Assembly (NCBI RefSeq): GCF_008369325.1
Contig: NZ_VOBI01000006.1
Coordinates: forward strand, 124,001 to 188,000
DNA: 64,000 nucleotides
Reading direction: 5' to 3'
Origin: Pseudomonas sp. ANT_H12B
GTDB lineage: Bacteria > Pseudomonadota > Gammaproteobacteria > Pseudomonadales > Pseudomonadaceae
In this document: in pieces, positions 37,268 to 46,184 of the stretch
Numbering within the stretch: position 1 is the stretch's first letter
Layout: each line of letters opens with the position of its first letter
The notes under the pieces: generated by a model
What the model was told of the DNA's origin: nothing
The model's database searches: none
Seen by the model: the letters and a program-made list of their open reading frames with translations, nothing else
Program-made: the position numbers and the translations under genes

Positions 37268-37379
37268 AAATGACGCTCCATGACATCGATTGAGAAAGCA
37301 GCTTTTCCGAAGCTGCCTCTCAAACTTAGGCGATGGGTGGAGCTTGTCAAAAATGTGTCTGTTGCAGGATGTGAAACAA

Positions 37380-37690
37380 TCAGGGCTCGAGGCGACGTTG
37401 CTGGTAGATCCAGTCGACGATGTCGCCGTCGGGTGTGTACCCGCTGACGGTTTCGCGCAAGAGTTGACGAACGCGAGAGTAATCGTCCTGATCGACTGCA
37501 ACCAACAATTCCCTCAGGCGACCCTTGAGCACATCCCAGGGCAGATGATCTTCGTTGGCGCTCATGATCATCGGATGCCGGGTCGCTGACACGTTGTCGC
37601 CAATCAGCAACTCCTCGTAGAGTTTTTTCTGGGCGAAACCTGCGAACTCGATGGCAATGTCACCTCGCAGCTTTTGTCTGAGCGGACACT
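37380..37690 (-). pseudogene. 3' fragment of a second wbpM-type gene
   Basis: The last 90 or so codons nearly repeat the C-terminus of the intact wbpM-like gene at 39498: KLYEELLIGDNV, HPMIMSANE, then DDYSRVRQLLRETVSGYTPDGD and the same IVDWIYQQRRLEP end. Upstream of FAGFAQKKLYEE the similarity breaks down and no start or catalytic domain remains. It lies next to comEA in the usual position of wbpM, so it is probably the relic of the ancestral copy. Confidence 0.87.
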
Positions 37691-38099
37691 CAAATATAAG
37701 CGGCCTCGGACAGCGCAGATACAGCAGGGCCAAAACATTATCATCCTGATCTGGACGTTGGCAGAGAACTTTGCACTGTCGTGCACGTCGAGTTACCAAA
37801 ACGTATCTCACTACTGCAAACGCTTTAAAGGCACGGAGCGAGCAAGACTCAGCTCTATCAGCGCGTCAATACCGCACTGGCGTCAATCCTCCTAAACCAG
37901 GGAGAACGAACGCGGAAAGACCGTTTGAACACAAACACGACTCGATTGCGTAGCGTCGTTATGGGACACTTACTCTCGCTGAGCATCAGAGAACCATACA
38001 GCCCTACATCACCCAAGAGCCACTGTATCTGGCTCCGCTCGCAAAAAACTGCGTATTTCACGGCACAACACCCCGACATCATTTGATAGGTTTACCATC

Positions 38100-39038
38100 A
38101 TGGCTAACGCCCCTATTTTAATCACCGGCGGTGCCGGTTTTATTGGCTCTCATCTGACCGACGCTTTGCTCGCCAAGGGCTACGCAGTGCGAATTCTCGA
38201 TGACTTGTCCACCGGAAAGCGCAGCAACCTGCCGCAAGAAAACCCACACGTCGAATTTGTCGAAGGCGATGTCGCCAATGCCGCTTTGGTTGCGCGGGTC
38301 ATGATAGGTTGTCGGGCAGTTGTACATTTAGCTGCAGTGGCTTCGGTCCAAGCCTCAGTGGACGATCCTGTACGCACCCACCAGAGCAACTTTATAGGTA
38401 GCTTGAACGTCTGCGAAGCTATGCGCCAAGCTGAAGTCAAACGCGTGGTATTTGCCTCGAGTGCCGCGGTATACGGCAACAATGGAGAAGAGCAAGCTAT
38501 CGACGAGGAAACCCCTAAGGCGCCTTTAACACCATATGCCTCGGACAAACTAGCAAGCGAGTATTACTTCGACTTCTACCGACGCCAGCACGCTCTCGAG
38601 CCGGTCGTTTTCCGTTTTTTCAACATCTTTGGCCCACGCCAAGACCCTTCGTCACCGTACTCGGGGGTGATTAGTATTTTCAGTGAGCGGGCACATAAAG
38701 GTCTACCCATTACAGTCTTCGGCGACGGTGAACAAACCCGAGACTTTGTTTATGTAGAAGATTTGGTAAAGGTGTTGGTGCAAGCCATCGAAGCACCGCA
38801 GGTCGAAGTGGGCGCAATCAACGTCGGAATGAATCAAGCCACCACACTCAATCAGATGCTGGAAACATTGGCCGAGGTAGTAGGACAACTGCCACCAGTG
38901 AGCTATGGTTCGGCGCGCTCCGGAGATATTCGCCACTCGCGGGCAAATAACCAACGGCTACTTGAAAGATTTCAACTCTCCAAGCAGACACCGATGAAGG
39001 TTGGATTAGCCCGGCTGTTGGGTACAGAGACTTGTTGA
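38100..39038 (+). CDS. NAD-dependent sugar epimerase (GalE/WbpP-like)
   Basis: A 312-residue extended SDR. The cofactor loop TGGAGFIGSHLTDALL is at residues 8-23, with SSAAVYG and the catalytic pair in YASDKLASE (Y-x3-K). NIFGPRQDPSSPYSGVI and DFVYVEDLV are typical of UDP-hexose 4-epimerases. It likely interconverts a UDP-sugar for the surface polysaccharide. It is embedded between the two wbpM 3' copies, on the opposite strand to both. Confidence 0.85.
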   Translation: MANAPILITGGAGFIGSHLTDALLAKGYAVRILDDLSTGKRSNLPQENPHVEFVEGDVANAALVARVMIGCRAVVHLAAVASVQASVDDPVRTHQSNFIGSLNVCEAMRQAEVKRVVFASSAAVYGNNGEEQAIDEETPKAPLTPYASDKLASEYYFDFYRRQHALEPVVFRFFNIFGPRQDPSSPYSGVISIFSERAHKGLPITVFGDGEQTRDFVYVEDLVKVLVQAIEAPQVEVGAINVGMNQATTLNQMLETLAEVVGQLPPVSYGSARSGDIRHSRANNQRLLERFQLSKQTPMKVGLARLLGTETC

Positions 39039-39497
39039 ATTCTTGAATAAGACCGAACCCAGATTACGTGAAAACTTAGCTTCTGACGCTTTTCAAATCA
39101 ACGGTCCTACCTCTTCATATTTTCACGATGACGATAAGGAGCGGGGACACCTTGCATCGCGTATGCACATAAGCTGATATTCAGAAGTGGAAGATATAAA
39201 AAAACTGGTTTGGTCAAGCGCATCGCCTTGCACTCAGCCAATGCGAAAATACCCTACATAATTCGACACCGGGTATTTTCTTTAGTCATGGCTGTTGCAG
39301 GGCCTCAATACAATCCGAGCTCACTTAGCTCAAATAAACTTTAATTACTCGATCGACATTAACTTTGTAACCCCTCTTGCAAAGCATCACCTTCCCTACC
39401 CTTTGAACGAGCCCCATGAAAGACAGGTGATCTTTAGCGACCCATCCATCGACGTAAAAAGCCCGCTGCTTTCAAGGTGAGTCATATATGTGGGTGA
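39039..39497. other. gene-free gap after the epimerase gene
   Basis: 459 bp, A+T-rich, no credible coding sequence. GAAAATACCC (39245-39254) and GGGTATTTTC (39271-39280) form a 10-bp stem followed by TTTAG, a candidate terminator for the epimerase gene. Nothing else recognised. Confidence 0.6.
39245..39280 (+). terminator. candidate terminator of the epimerase gene
   Basis: A perfect 10-bp inverted repeat with a 16-nt loop; the 3' arm ends in TTTTC TTTAG. It is 206 bp after the stop. Confidence 0.55.
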
Positions 39498-41492
39498 TCA
39501 GGGTTCGAGGCGACGCTGCTGGTAAATCCAGTCGACGATATCGCCATCCGGTGTGTAGCCACTGACTGTCTCGCGCAGCAACTGACGAACCCGAGAGTAG
39601 TCATCCAGCTCAACAGCAGCAAGCAGTTCAGTCAGCCTGGCCTTGAGTACCTCCCAAGACAGGTGTTCTTCATTGGCACTCATAATCATTGGATGCGGGG
39701 TTGCTGCCACGTTATCGCCAATCAGCAACTCTTCGTAAAGCTTTTCGCCCGGGCGCAGACCGGTGAATTCGATTGATATATCACCGTGAAGATTTTTCTC
39801 CGAGCGAACGCTCAGACCCGAAAGGTGAATCATCTTCTCCGCCAGCTCGACAATCTTCACCGGCTCGCCCATATCGAGCACAAACACGTCACCGCCCTGC
39901 CCCATCGATCCAGCCTGAATTACCAGTTGCGCCGCCTCGGGAATGGTCATGAAATAACGGGTGATTTTCGGATGGGTGACCGTCAACGGCCCACCCGACT
40001 TGATCTGCTTATGAAACAGAGGAATCACTGAACCGGAAGAACCCAGTACATTACCAAACCGGACCATCGTGAATCGGGTTTTATTTACCCGCGATACGTT
40101 AGCCTTATCGCCGAAAAATACCGGTGCAATCTCCCGACTCAGCGCCTGAAGGATCAATTCGGCCAGCCGCTTGGTGCTACCCATCACATTGGTCGGGCGC
40201 ACTGCCTTGTCTGTGGAAATCAGTACAAAGTTCGCAACACTTGCCTGCAATGCAGCCTGAGCGGTATTGAGTGTTCCAATCACATTATTCAGCACGCCTT
40301 CGGCGATATTGTGTTCAACCATGGGAACGTGTTTGTACGCGGCTGCGTGATAGACCGTGTCTACATTCCAGGTCTTCATTACATCAAGAAGTTTATGGGG
40401 ATGACGAATGGAGCCAAGGATAGGCAATAGTCGGACAGACAGCGACTCACGAGCAATACGCTGCTCAAGCTCGAACAAGATGCTGTAAAGATTGAACTCA
40501 CTATGTTCGAACAACAAAAGCGTGGTCGGACCAATGGAAAAAATCTGCCGGCACAACTCCGAGCCAATCGAACCACCAGCTCCCGTTACCATCACCGTCT
40601 TACCCTTGATACAGCGCGCCAGCAGATCGGGTTGTGCCGGAACCGAATCGCGCCCCAGCAAATCGGCGATATCAACCTCCTGGATGTCATCGACCGTCAC
40701 CCGACCGCTGGCCAGATCAGTAAAATTTGGCACACTGCGAACGTGAAGAGGAAAGCCTTCCAGAAGATCGAGAATCTCCCGACGTCGCGCGCGAGTAGAC
40801 GATGGCAGAGCCAGAAGAATCTCCTCCGCCCCCGTCACTTCGATCATCTGCTGAATATGCTTGGGCTTGTAAACCTGTAAGCCAGCAATCGAACGATCCG
40901 CAATGCTTGTATCATCGTCGATAAAAGCGACAGGCCGCATAACCCGGCCCATACGCAGAGCAGCAACAAGTTGATTGCCCGCAACACCAGCTCCATAAAT
41001 GGCCACCTTGGTCAGGCCATTGTCACGATTGGTGAACGGAACGTGCTGGGCAGCGGTGAACCAGTCACCCATAAAATATTGGCGCATACAAAGACGCAGT
41101 CCGCCAATGATGACGAGGCTCAACCACCAATAGTTGAAGATAATGGAACGTGGCACCACGGCTTCGTGGTTGCTGTACCAATAGACAACAACCGCAAGGA
41201 GCAGCGATGACAGGCTGACTGCCTTGATGATGGCAATCAACGCGTCGTTGCCAAAATAGCGCATGACCGCCCGGTACATACCGAAGCGGACGAAGAGAGG
41301 GACAGCCACCACTGGCGCGCACACGAAGAGCCAGAAATGAACCTTTAGAGGATTGTACATGCCATCAATGCCCAGACGAACGATGAAGGCAAGCCATAGA
41401 GCAAACCAAACCAGCACCGTATCAGTGGCCACCTGTAACAATCTTTTTTGCCTACGAGGCAGACCCAGCAAAAAAACTCTAAATTTATCCAT
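39498..41492 (-). CDS. wbpM: WbpM-like UDP-GlcNAc 4,6-dehydratase (inner-membrane)
   Basis: A 664-residue protein with about four N-terminal membrane helices, a first Rossmann-like domain (YGAGVAGNQLVAALRMG) and a second, catalytic one (VTGAGGSIGSELCRQIFSIG). In the active site the usual Tyr is Met (NVMGSTKRLAE), as in the large WbpM/FlaA1-like class, and TDK precedes it. It converts UDP-GlcNAc to the 4-keto-6-deoxy sugar used for QuiNAc or FucNAc. It stands alone and opposite to the wzm operon. Confidence 0.9.
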   Translation of the reverse strand: MDKFRVFLLGLPRRQKRLLQVATDTVLVWFALWLAFIVRLGIDGMYNPLKVHFWLFVCAPVVAVPLFVRFGMYRAVMRYFGNDALIAIIKAVSLSSLLLAVVVYWYSNHEAVVPRSIIFNYWWLSLVIIGGLRLCMRQYFMGDWFTAAQHVPFTNRDNGLTKVAIYGAGVAGNQLVAALRMGRVMRPVAFIDDDTSIADRSIAGLQVYKPKHIQQMIEVTGAEEILLALPSSTRARRREILDLLEGFPLHVRSVPNFTDLASGRVTVDDIQEVDIADLLGRDSVPAQPDLLARCIKGKTVMVTGAGGSIGSELCRQIFSIGPTTLLLFEHSEFNLYSILFELEQRIARESLSVRLLPILGSIRHPHKLLDVMKTWNVDTVYHAAAYKHVPMVEHNIAEGVLNNVIGTLNTAQAALQASVANFVLISTDKAVRPTNVMGSTKRLAELILQALSREIAPVFFGDKANVSRVNKTRFTMVRFGNVLGSSGSVIPLFHKQIKSGGPLTVTHPKITRYFMTIPEAAQLVIQAGSMGQGGDVFVLDMGEPVKIVELAEKMIHLSGLSVRSEKNLHGDISIEFTGLRPGEKLYEELLIGDNVAATPHPMIMSANEEHLSWEVLKARLTELLAAVELDDYSRVRQLLRETVSGYTPDGDIVDWIYQQRRLEP

Positions 41493-41689
41493 AAGTACTT
41501 GACCTACCAGGCCTGTCCCTCATCACTAGATCTGATAAGTCATTGTACATTAACATCCCACCTCATCACCTTAATCCTGACGATAGAGACTGCCCACGGA
41601 TCAATGATCGCACACCATATGCATGCATACCTGCAGGACGTTCAACGACTAAGGCTGTTAACAAAAATTGATTCTGCGCCAAGCTGACT

Positions 41690-42010
41690 CAGGCAGAGGA
41701 TCACAAAACCGCTTACACGTCTATATGAGAGCTTCGCCGACGACATGTTTGCGACACTCGCAATAGCAGACCCGCTCATGCTCGGGCAATTCGTGGATGA
41801 CCTCGATAAGCGGCAGGCCTGCCGACATGACGACTTCCTCATCGGCCTGTACAGCAACAGGCGGCGATGCTTTCTACTTCACTGAAGAGCGCGAGAGTGG
41901 TGCTACCAAGTCAGCGGCGCGCCCCCACCTACGGACAAACAAGCGCTGACGCAACAGCGTATTCTGTTCTGCGAGATGAGCGACCTTCGGCTCTGCTGCA
42001 AGGGCCATTG
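41690..42010 (-). pseudogene. IS66-family TnpC fragment
   Basis: Minus-strand frames, with shifts between them, read ILLRQRLFVRR (about 41930) and then LPLIEVIHELPEHERVCYCECRKHVVGEAL (about 41700-41800). These match the coiled-coil N-terminus and first zinc-like segment of IS66 transposases. Several frameshifts and a stop are present. Confidence 0.72.
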
Positions 42011-42917
42011 AGAAAAACGAAAAACACCAAGTCGAACGCGGCTACTTTAGATATCCAGCTCCGCCAGGGCAACGAGACCGTCGATGGATTTTCGGAAACC
42101 AACTGATTTGAGGTAGAAATCGACTGTTTCACTATGGCGCCGGGCGCATGATGACCGGCTGGTTCCCGACAAAAAATCGGGCACCATCACCGGAGATCAG
42201 GTCTCGGTTTGAATGTGGGGATCATTAACGGTTACGAATAATTTAGGGGTTATACGACTTAATTCGAGGGTGTTACACTTGCTCCCATACGTTTGGATTC
42301 TGCCGCCTCCAAGGGGCGAGTGCCTATCATGGTTCAACCAAGAAAAATAGCCACCGAAGGTGCTTTGGGAAATAGATCTGGAGATCCGCTGGGGTGCCAA
42401 TTCGACACAACGCGGATTAACGTCAGTGCGCTTTATCGTATAAAGAAAAAATCAGGCTCGCTAGAAAGTATCGATCGTGCGTTACCGCCCCCGAAACAGC
42501 CTCGGATCTATTCAGAGGAAGCAGAATCTATCCAAGGCTCCAATCACTCGCTGCACCGACACTGGCAAGAGTTTTTTGGCGGATCCACTCAAATTATTTA
42601 CTACCCACGCCCTCTTCAACAGCGAGATTTTAGCTCTTGTTGCGTAAAATAGGAGGATTCAGTTCCTCAGCGAGTGTTTATGGAAACCTGCAGCATTTTC
42701 CGCAACAAAGCGTCATACCCTCTCGGCGACCAATCCTTGAAAAAAAAATTGTCTCTGTGATTCGCTTATACTAGGCCACGCTGGGATGGTGAGGTGGCTC
42801 GCGATGCCGATCCGGCATTCGCAAGCACATAATCAGATTGGTGTGCTGAACTCTGCACTGAAACTATGCACGCAGGTTATTGACGCAGGCAGAGCAACCC
42901 CCCAAAGGATTCAAAAA
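42011..42917. other. long non-coding leader region before wzm
   Basis: About 900 bp with no gene I can support; the open frames here have no ribosome sites and no recognisable product. A TATACT (42767-42772) could be the -10 of the exporter operon but its -35 is poor. No JUMPstart/ops element was found by eye. Confidence 0.5.
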
Positions 42918-43778
42918 GTGAGTGTATCGATGCAAAAGGCAACACCGATCAATCCACACAGCAAGCATTCAGTTTCTCCGGTCACCTTGATATCGTGTTT
43001 GTGGCGCAACCGCCGACTCACTCTGCAAATGACAAAGAGAGAAGTAATCGGACGGTATCGCGGGTCGATGCTGGGTTTGGCGTGGTCTTTTTTTAACCCG
43101 GTGCTGATGCTGTTGGTATACACCTTTTTTTTCGCAGTAGTGTTCAAATCACGTTGGGGCACGGGCGGGACCGATAGCAAGACTGACTTTGCCGTTATAT
43201 TGTTCGTAGGCATGATCGTTCACGGCTTGTTCTCTGAAATCCTGAATCGCTCTCCAAGACTGATCCTGGACAATGCTAATTACGTCAAAAAAGTTGTATT
43301 CCCTATTGAAATTCTTCCAGCCATCAGTATTGGCGTGGCACTTTTTCATGCAACGGTAAGTCTTGCTGTTCTATTGATCGCTTTCTTGGTTTTCAACGGC
43401 TTTATTCAATGGACCGCTGTATTTATTCCGCTGGTAATATTGCCACTGATTATACTTTCGCTGGGGGCTGCCTGGTTCCTCGCTTCGCTGGGTGTTTACT
43501 TACGCGACGTGGCTCAAACTATTGGTCTTTTCACCACCGTGCTAATGTTTCTTTCCCCGGTTTTTTACCCTGCCACATCATTGCCTGCGGCCATACGTCC
43601 ATGGCTAATGATTAACCCGCTTACCTTCATTATTGAGCAAGCACGGGAAGTGATGATATGGGGGAGACTCCCAAACTTTCAGGGTTTAGCGGTTTACACA
43701 CTCTGCGCAGTCATCATTGCATGGCTAGGCTATATCTGGTTCCAAAAGACAAGAAAGGGGTTTGCTGATGTCCTCTAA
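42918..43778 (+). CDS. wzm: O-antigen ABC exporter permease Wzm
   Basis: An ABC-2-type permease of 286 residues with six predicted membrane helices. The amphipathic start REVIGRYRGSMLGLAWSFFNPVLMLLVYTFFF and SPVFYPATSLP ... NPLTFIIEQAREV are typical of Wzm/RfbA polysaccharide exporters. With Wzt it moves lipid-linked O-chain to the periplasm. GTG at 42918 has AAAGGA at ideal spacing; ATG at 42930 is an alternative, and the open frame further upstream is not needed. It overlaps wzt by 11 bp. Confidence 0.9.
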   Translation: MSVSMQKATPINPHSKHSVSPVTLISCLWRNRRLTLQMTKREVIGRYRGSMLGLAWSFFNPVLMLLVYTFFFAVVFKSRWGTGGTDSKTDFAVILFVGMIVHGLFSEILNRSPRLILDNANYVKKVVFPIEILPAISIGVALFHATVSLAVLLIAFLVFNGFIQWTAVFIPLVILPLIILSLGAAWFLASLGVYLRDVAQTIGLFTTVLMFLSPVFYPATSLPAAIRPWLMINPLTFIIEQAREVMIWGRLPNFQGLAVYTLCAVIIAWLGYIWFQKTRKGFADVL

Positions 43779-45096
43779 TGACTTAGCAATTTCGGTTGCA
43801 GGTGTCTCAAAGATTTATCATCTTTATGAAAAACCACAAGACCGACTGAAGCAAATTCTCTGGAAAGGCGCTACTAATCCCAGCGATGAGTTCTGGGCGT
43901 TGCGGGATATCAACTTTAATGTAAAGAAAGGCGAAACCGTCGGTATTGTGGGGCGTAACGGCTCTGGCAAGTCCACGCTATTACAGATCATCTGCGGAAC
44001 CCTTACTCCTTCGCATGGTCACGTAGAGCGTCAGGGTCGCTTATCAGCCTTGCTTGAACTCGGCTCTGGTTTCAATCCAGAGTTCACAGGGCGTGAGAAC
44101 GTTTACCTAAGTGCATCGATACTTGGATTATCGAAAGAAGAAATTGATAATCGGTTTGATGAAATTGCCGGTTTTGCTGATATTGGACAGTTTATCGACA
44201 GCCCTGTAAAACACTACTCGAGCGGTATGTTTGCCAGGCTTGCATTCTCGGTGTCTGTTCACGTTGAACCCGAAATATTGATCGTCGATGAAATTCTTGC
44301 TGTCGGTGATGCGGCATTCCAGCGACGTTGCCTTTCGAAGTTTTATGAAATACGTGATCGTGGTTGCACCATCCTTTTTGTATCCCACGACCAGTATCAA
44401 GTTAAGTCGGTATGTGAACGAGCGTTGTACCTCAAAGAAGGCCGACAAGTCATGTTCGGTCCTGCACCTAGAGTCATAGATCAATACATGATCGAAATGG
44501 AGGCGCAGGTTGCTCAAAGCACTACCGCAGCATTCGCAGCCACGCTGGCAGCAGCGGCCGCTGAAAGTCACGACACTTCAGAATCTGTCGAGCCAGATGC
44601 CAGCAGGCCAAAAAGTGCTGCCCCCAAAGCATCTCTAAGTAACAGCGAGTCTGCAGATCAGCTGTTTAAAATTACTGATGTCCGCCTGACTGACACCGAA
44701 GGCACAGCTCTGGATACCGTGACAACCGGGCAATCCGTGAGCGTGTGTTTTGATTTTGTCGCACTAGTTGATACACCGCCGAAAGAGATCAGTTTTGTCT
44801 TCAATCTATATAGACATGATGAGTTGTATCTATGTGGCGCTACCACATTGATGGACAAAATCCCGGCCTACCGTTCCTCAAGCGCAGGAACCGTATCGAT
44901 TGACTTTGCAGATCTCCCCCTGCTGAGCGGTCAGTACAAATGGCGGGTAGCAATTAACGACAACGTTGGATTCATAACTTACGCAGAAGCAAAAAATGCG
45001 TGCTCGTTCCGTGTTGAAGACAACTTCAAAGCGGTTGGCATGTTAAGCCTTCCGCGACAGTGGAATTTTCAACCAAACGACCTCAACAGTATTTGA
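43768..45096 (+). CDS. wzt: O-antigen ABC exporter ATPase Wzt with C-terminal carbohydrate-binding domain
   Basis: A 442-residue protein. The ATPase has Walker A GRNGSGKST (62-70), signature YSSGMFARLAFS and Walker B ILIVDEILAVGD. A flexible Ala/Ser/Glu-rich linker (about 250-300) leads to a Wzt_C-type beta-sandwich (about 300-442: FKITDVRLTDTEG ... SGQYKWRVAINDN). In E. coli O9a and relatives this domain reads the methyl or phosphate cap of the chain before export. AAAGGGG precedes the ATG at 43768. Confidence 0.92.
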   Translation: MSSNDLAISVAGVSKIYHLYEKPQDRLKQILWKGATNPSDEFWALRDINFNVKKGETVGIVGRNGSGKSTLLQIICGTLTPSHGHVERQGRLSALLELGSGFNPEFTGRENVYLSASILGLSKEEIDNRFDEIAGFADIGQFIDSPVKHYSSGMFARLAFSVSVHVEPEILIVDEILAVGDAAFQRRCLSKFYEIRDRGCTILFVSHDQYQVKSVCERALYLKEGRQVMFGPAPRVIDQYMIEMEAQVAQSTTAAFAATLAAAAAESHDTSESVEPDASRPKSAAPKASLSNSESADQLFKITDVRLTDTEGTALDTVTTGQSVSVCFDFVALVDTPPKEISFVFNLYRHDELYLCGATTLMDKIPAYRSSSAGTVSIDFADLPLLSGQYKWRVAINDNVGFITYAEAKNACSFRVEDNFKAVGMLSLPRQWNFQPNDLNSI

Positions 45097-45107
45097 ATAG
45101 GCCACAA

Positions 45108-46184
45108 ATGGAACGGTTAGATATCAACTCTGCTCCAGAGAGAGCGAACATAGAAGCGTCAATCCATTTCGCAAGATATTCGGTTGCCACGCCCTTTGTT
45201 AAAAACAAGCGAGTCCTGGATATTGCCTGCGGCGAGGGTTATGGAAGCTATCTTTTAAAACAGGCCGGAGCCGAAGAGGTCGTCGGTGTAGATGTGTTCG
45301 TCGATGCAGTGAATCGCGCCACTCGTTCATTTGGTGGTCCAGGGATAGAGTTTACTGCCGCGGACGCAACAACCATCGAAGACAGGTTTCCGTCCGAGTA
45401 CTTTGACGTCATCGTTTCGTGTGAAACCATTGAGCACATTGAAGATCCGGCAGCCTATTTACAATCGCTGAAACGCGTCGCAAAAAAAGACGCGATCATT
45501 ATCATTAGTTGCCCAAATGACTATTGGTATTTTCCGGAAGAGCATCAGCGTAACCCGTACCACTTGCGAAAATACCGATTCGAAGAGTTTCAGCAGCTCG
45601 CCAGCAGCGTACTGGGAGACAACGTCAATTGGAGCATAGGAACCGCAGTCTTTGGATTCGGTTCAACGTCGCTAGATATCGAGCGAGACTATGAAACTGT
45701 TCCCGATAGCTGGATGAAATTCAACTCAGTCCAAGGTGCATACCTTGTAAATGGTGGTGAAAAACCAGAATTTAATACTGAGAATTGCAGCTATTATTTC
45801 GGCATTTGGAATGCGCCTGAAATCACTAATGGTGCTGCTGTTTTCCCAATCAGTATGGACGCTTATGCGCGCATGGTTCAGGCAATGGACGGTACATTGC
45901 TTGTGGACGAACGATTGAAGGTGACGACCCTTCAAATGGGAACTGATACGCTTAAGGCGGACTTGAGAAAAACACGACTTAACTATCAGGCAACGCTGAC
46001 GGAAAACGAACTGGTAAAAGAAAGATTGCACGCGCTTCAGGCTGAAGTGGCAAGAGTGAGCGCAGAGCGTGATCAAATGCGAGTCGGTTATTACCGTTAT
46101 CTCCGTTTGGGAGGGCTGGTTCCTCGCCCTGCTCGAGCGTTGATAAAAAAGGTCTTCAGAATTGTTCGCAGGAGCCCTAACTAA
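45108..46184 (+). CDS. SAM-dependent methyltransferase with C-terminal coiled coil
   Basis: A 358-residue protein. The SAM-binding loop VLDIACGEGYGSYLL is followed by VVGVDVF, FDVIVSCETIEHIEDPAAYL and the class-I methyltransferase ending. Residues about 270-335 form a heptad-rich coiled coil (LKADLRKTRLNYQATLTEN ... ERLHALQAEVARVSAER) and the tail is basic (LIKKVFRIVRRSPN). This resembles the chain-capping WbdD plan without the kinase. The ATG at 45108 is 11 bp after the wzt stop; a GTG overlapping wzt is also possible. The next gene overlaps its stop. Confidence 0.83.
   Translation: MERLDINSAPERANIEASIHFARYSVATPFVKNKRVLDIACGEGYGSYLLKQAGAEEVVGVDVFVDAVNRATRSFGGPGIEFTAADATTIEDRFPSEYFDVIVSCETIEHIEDPAAYLQSLKRVAKKDAIIIISCPNDYWYFPEEHQRNPYHLRKYRFEEFQQLASSVLGDNVNWSIGTAVFGFGSTSLDIERDYETVPDSWMKFNSVQGAYLVNGGEKPEFNTENCSYYFGIWNAPEITNGAAVFPISMDAYARMVQAMDGTLLVDERLKVTTLQMGTDTLKADLRKTRLNYQATLTENELVKERLHALQAEVARVSAERDQMRVGYYRYLRLGGLVPRPARALIKKVFRIVRRSPN

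Noticed and set aside
42293..42652. 119-codon open frame upstream of wzm
   Set aside because: No ribosome site, no domain, unusual composition; treated as non-coding.
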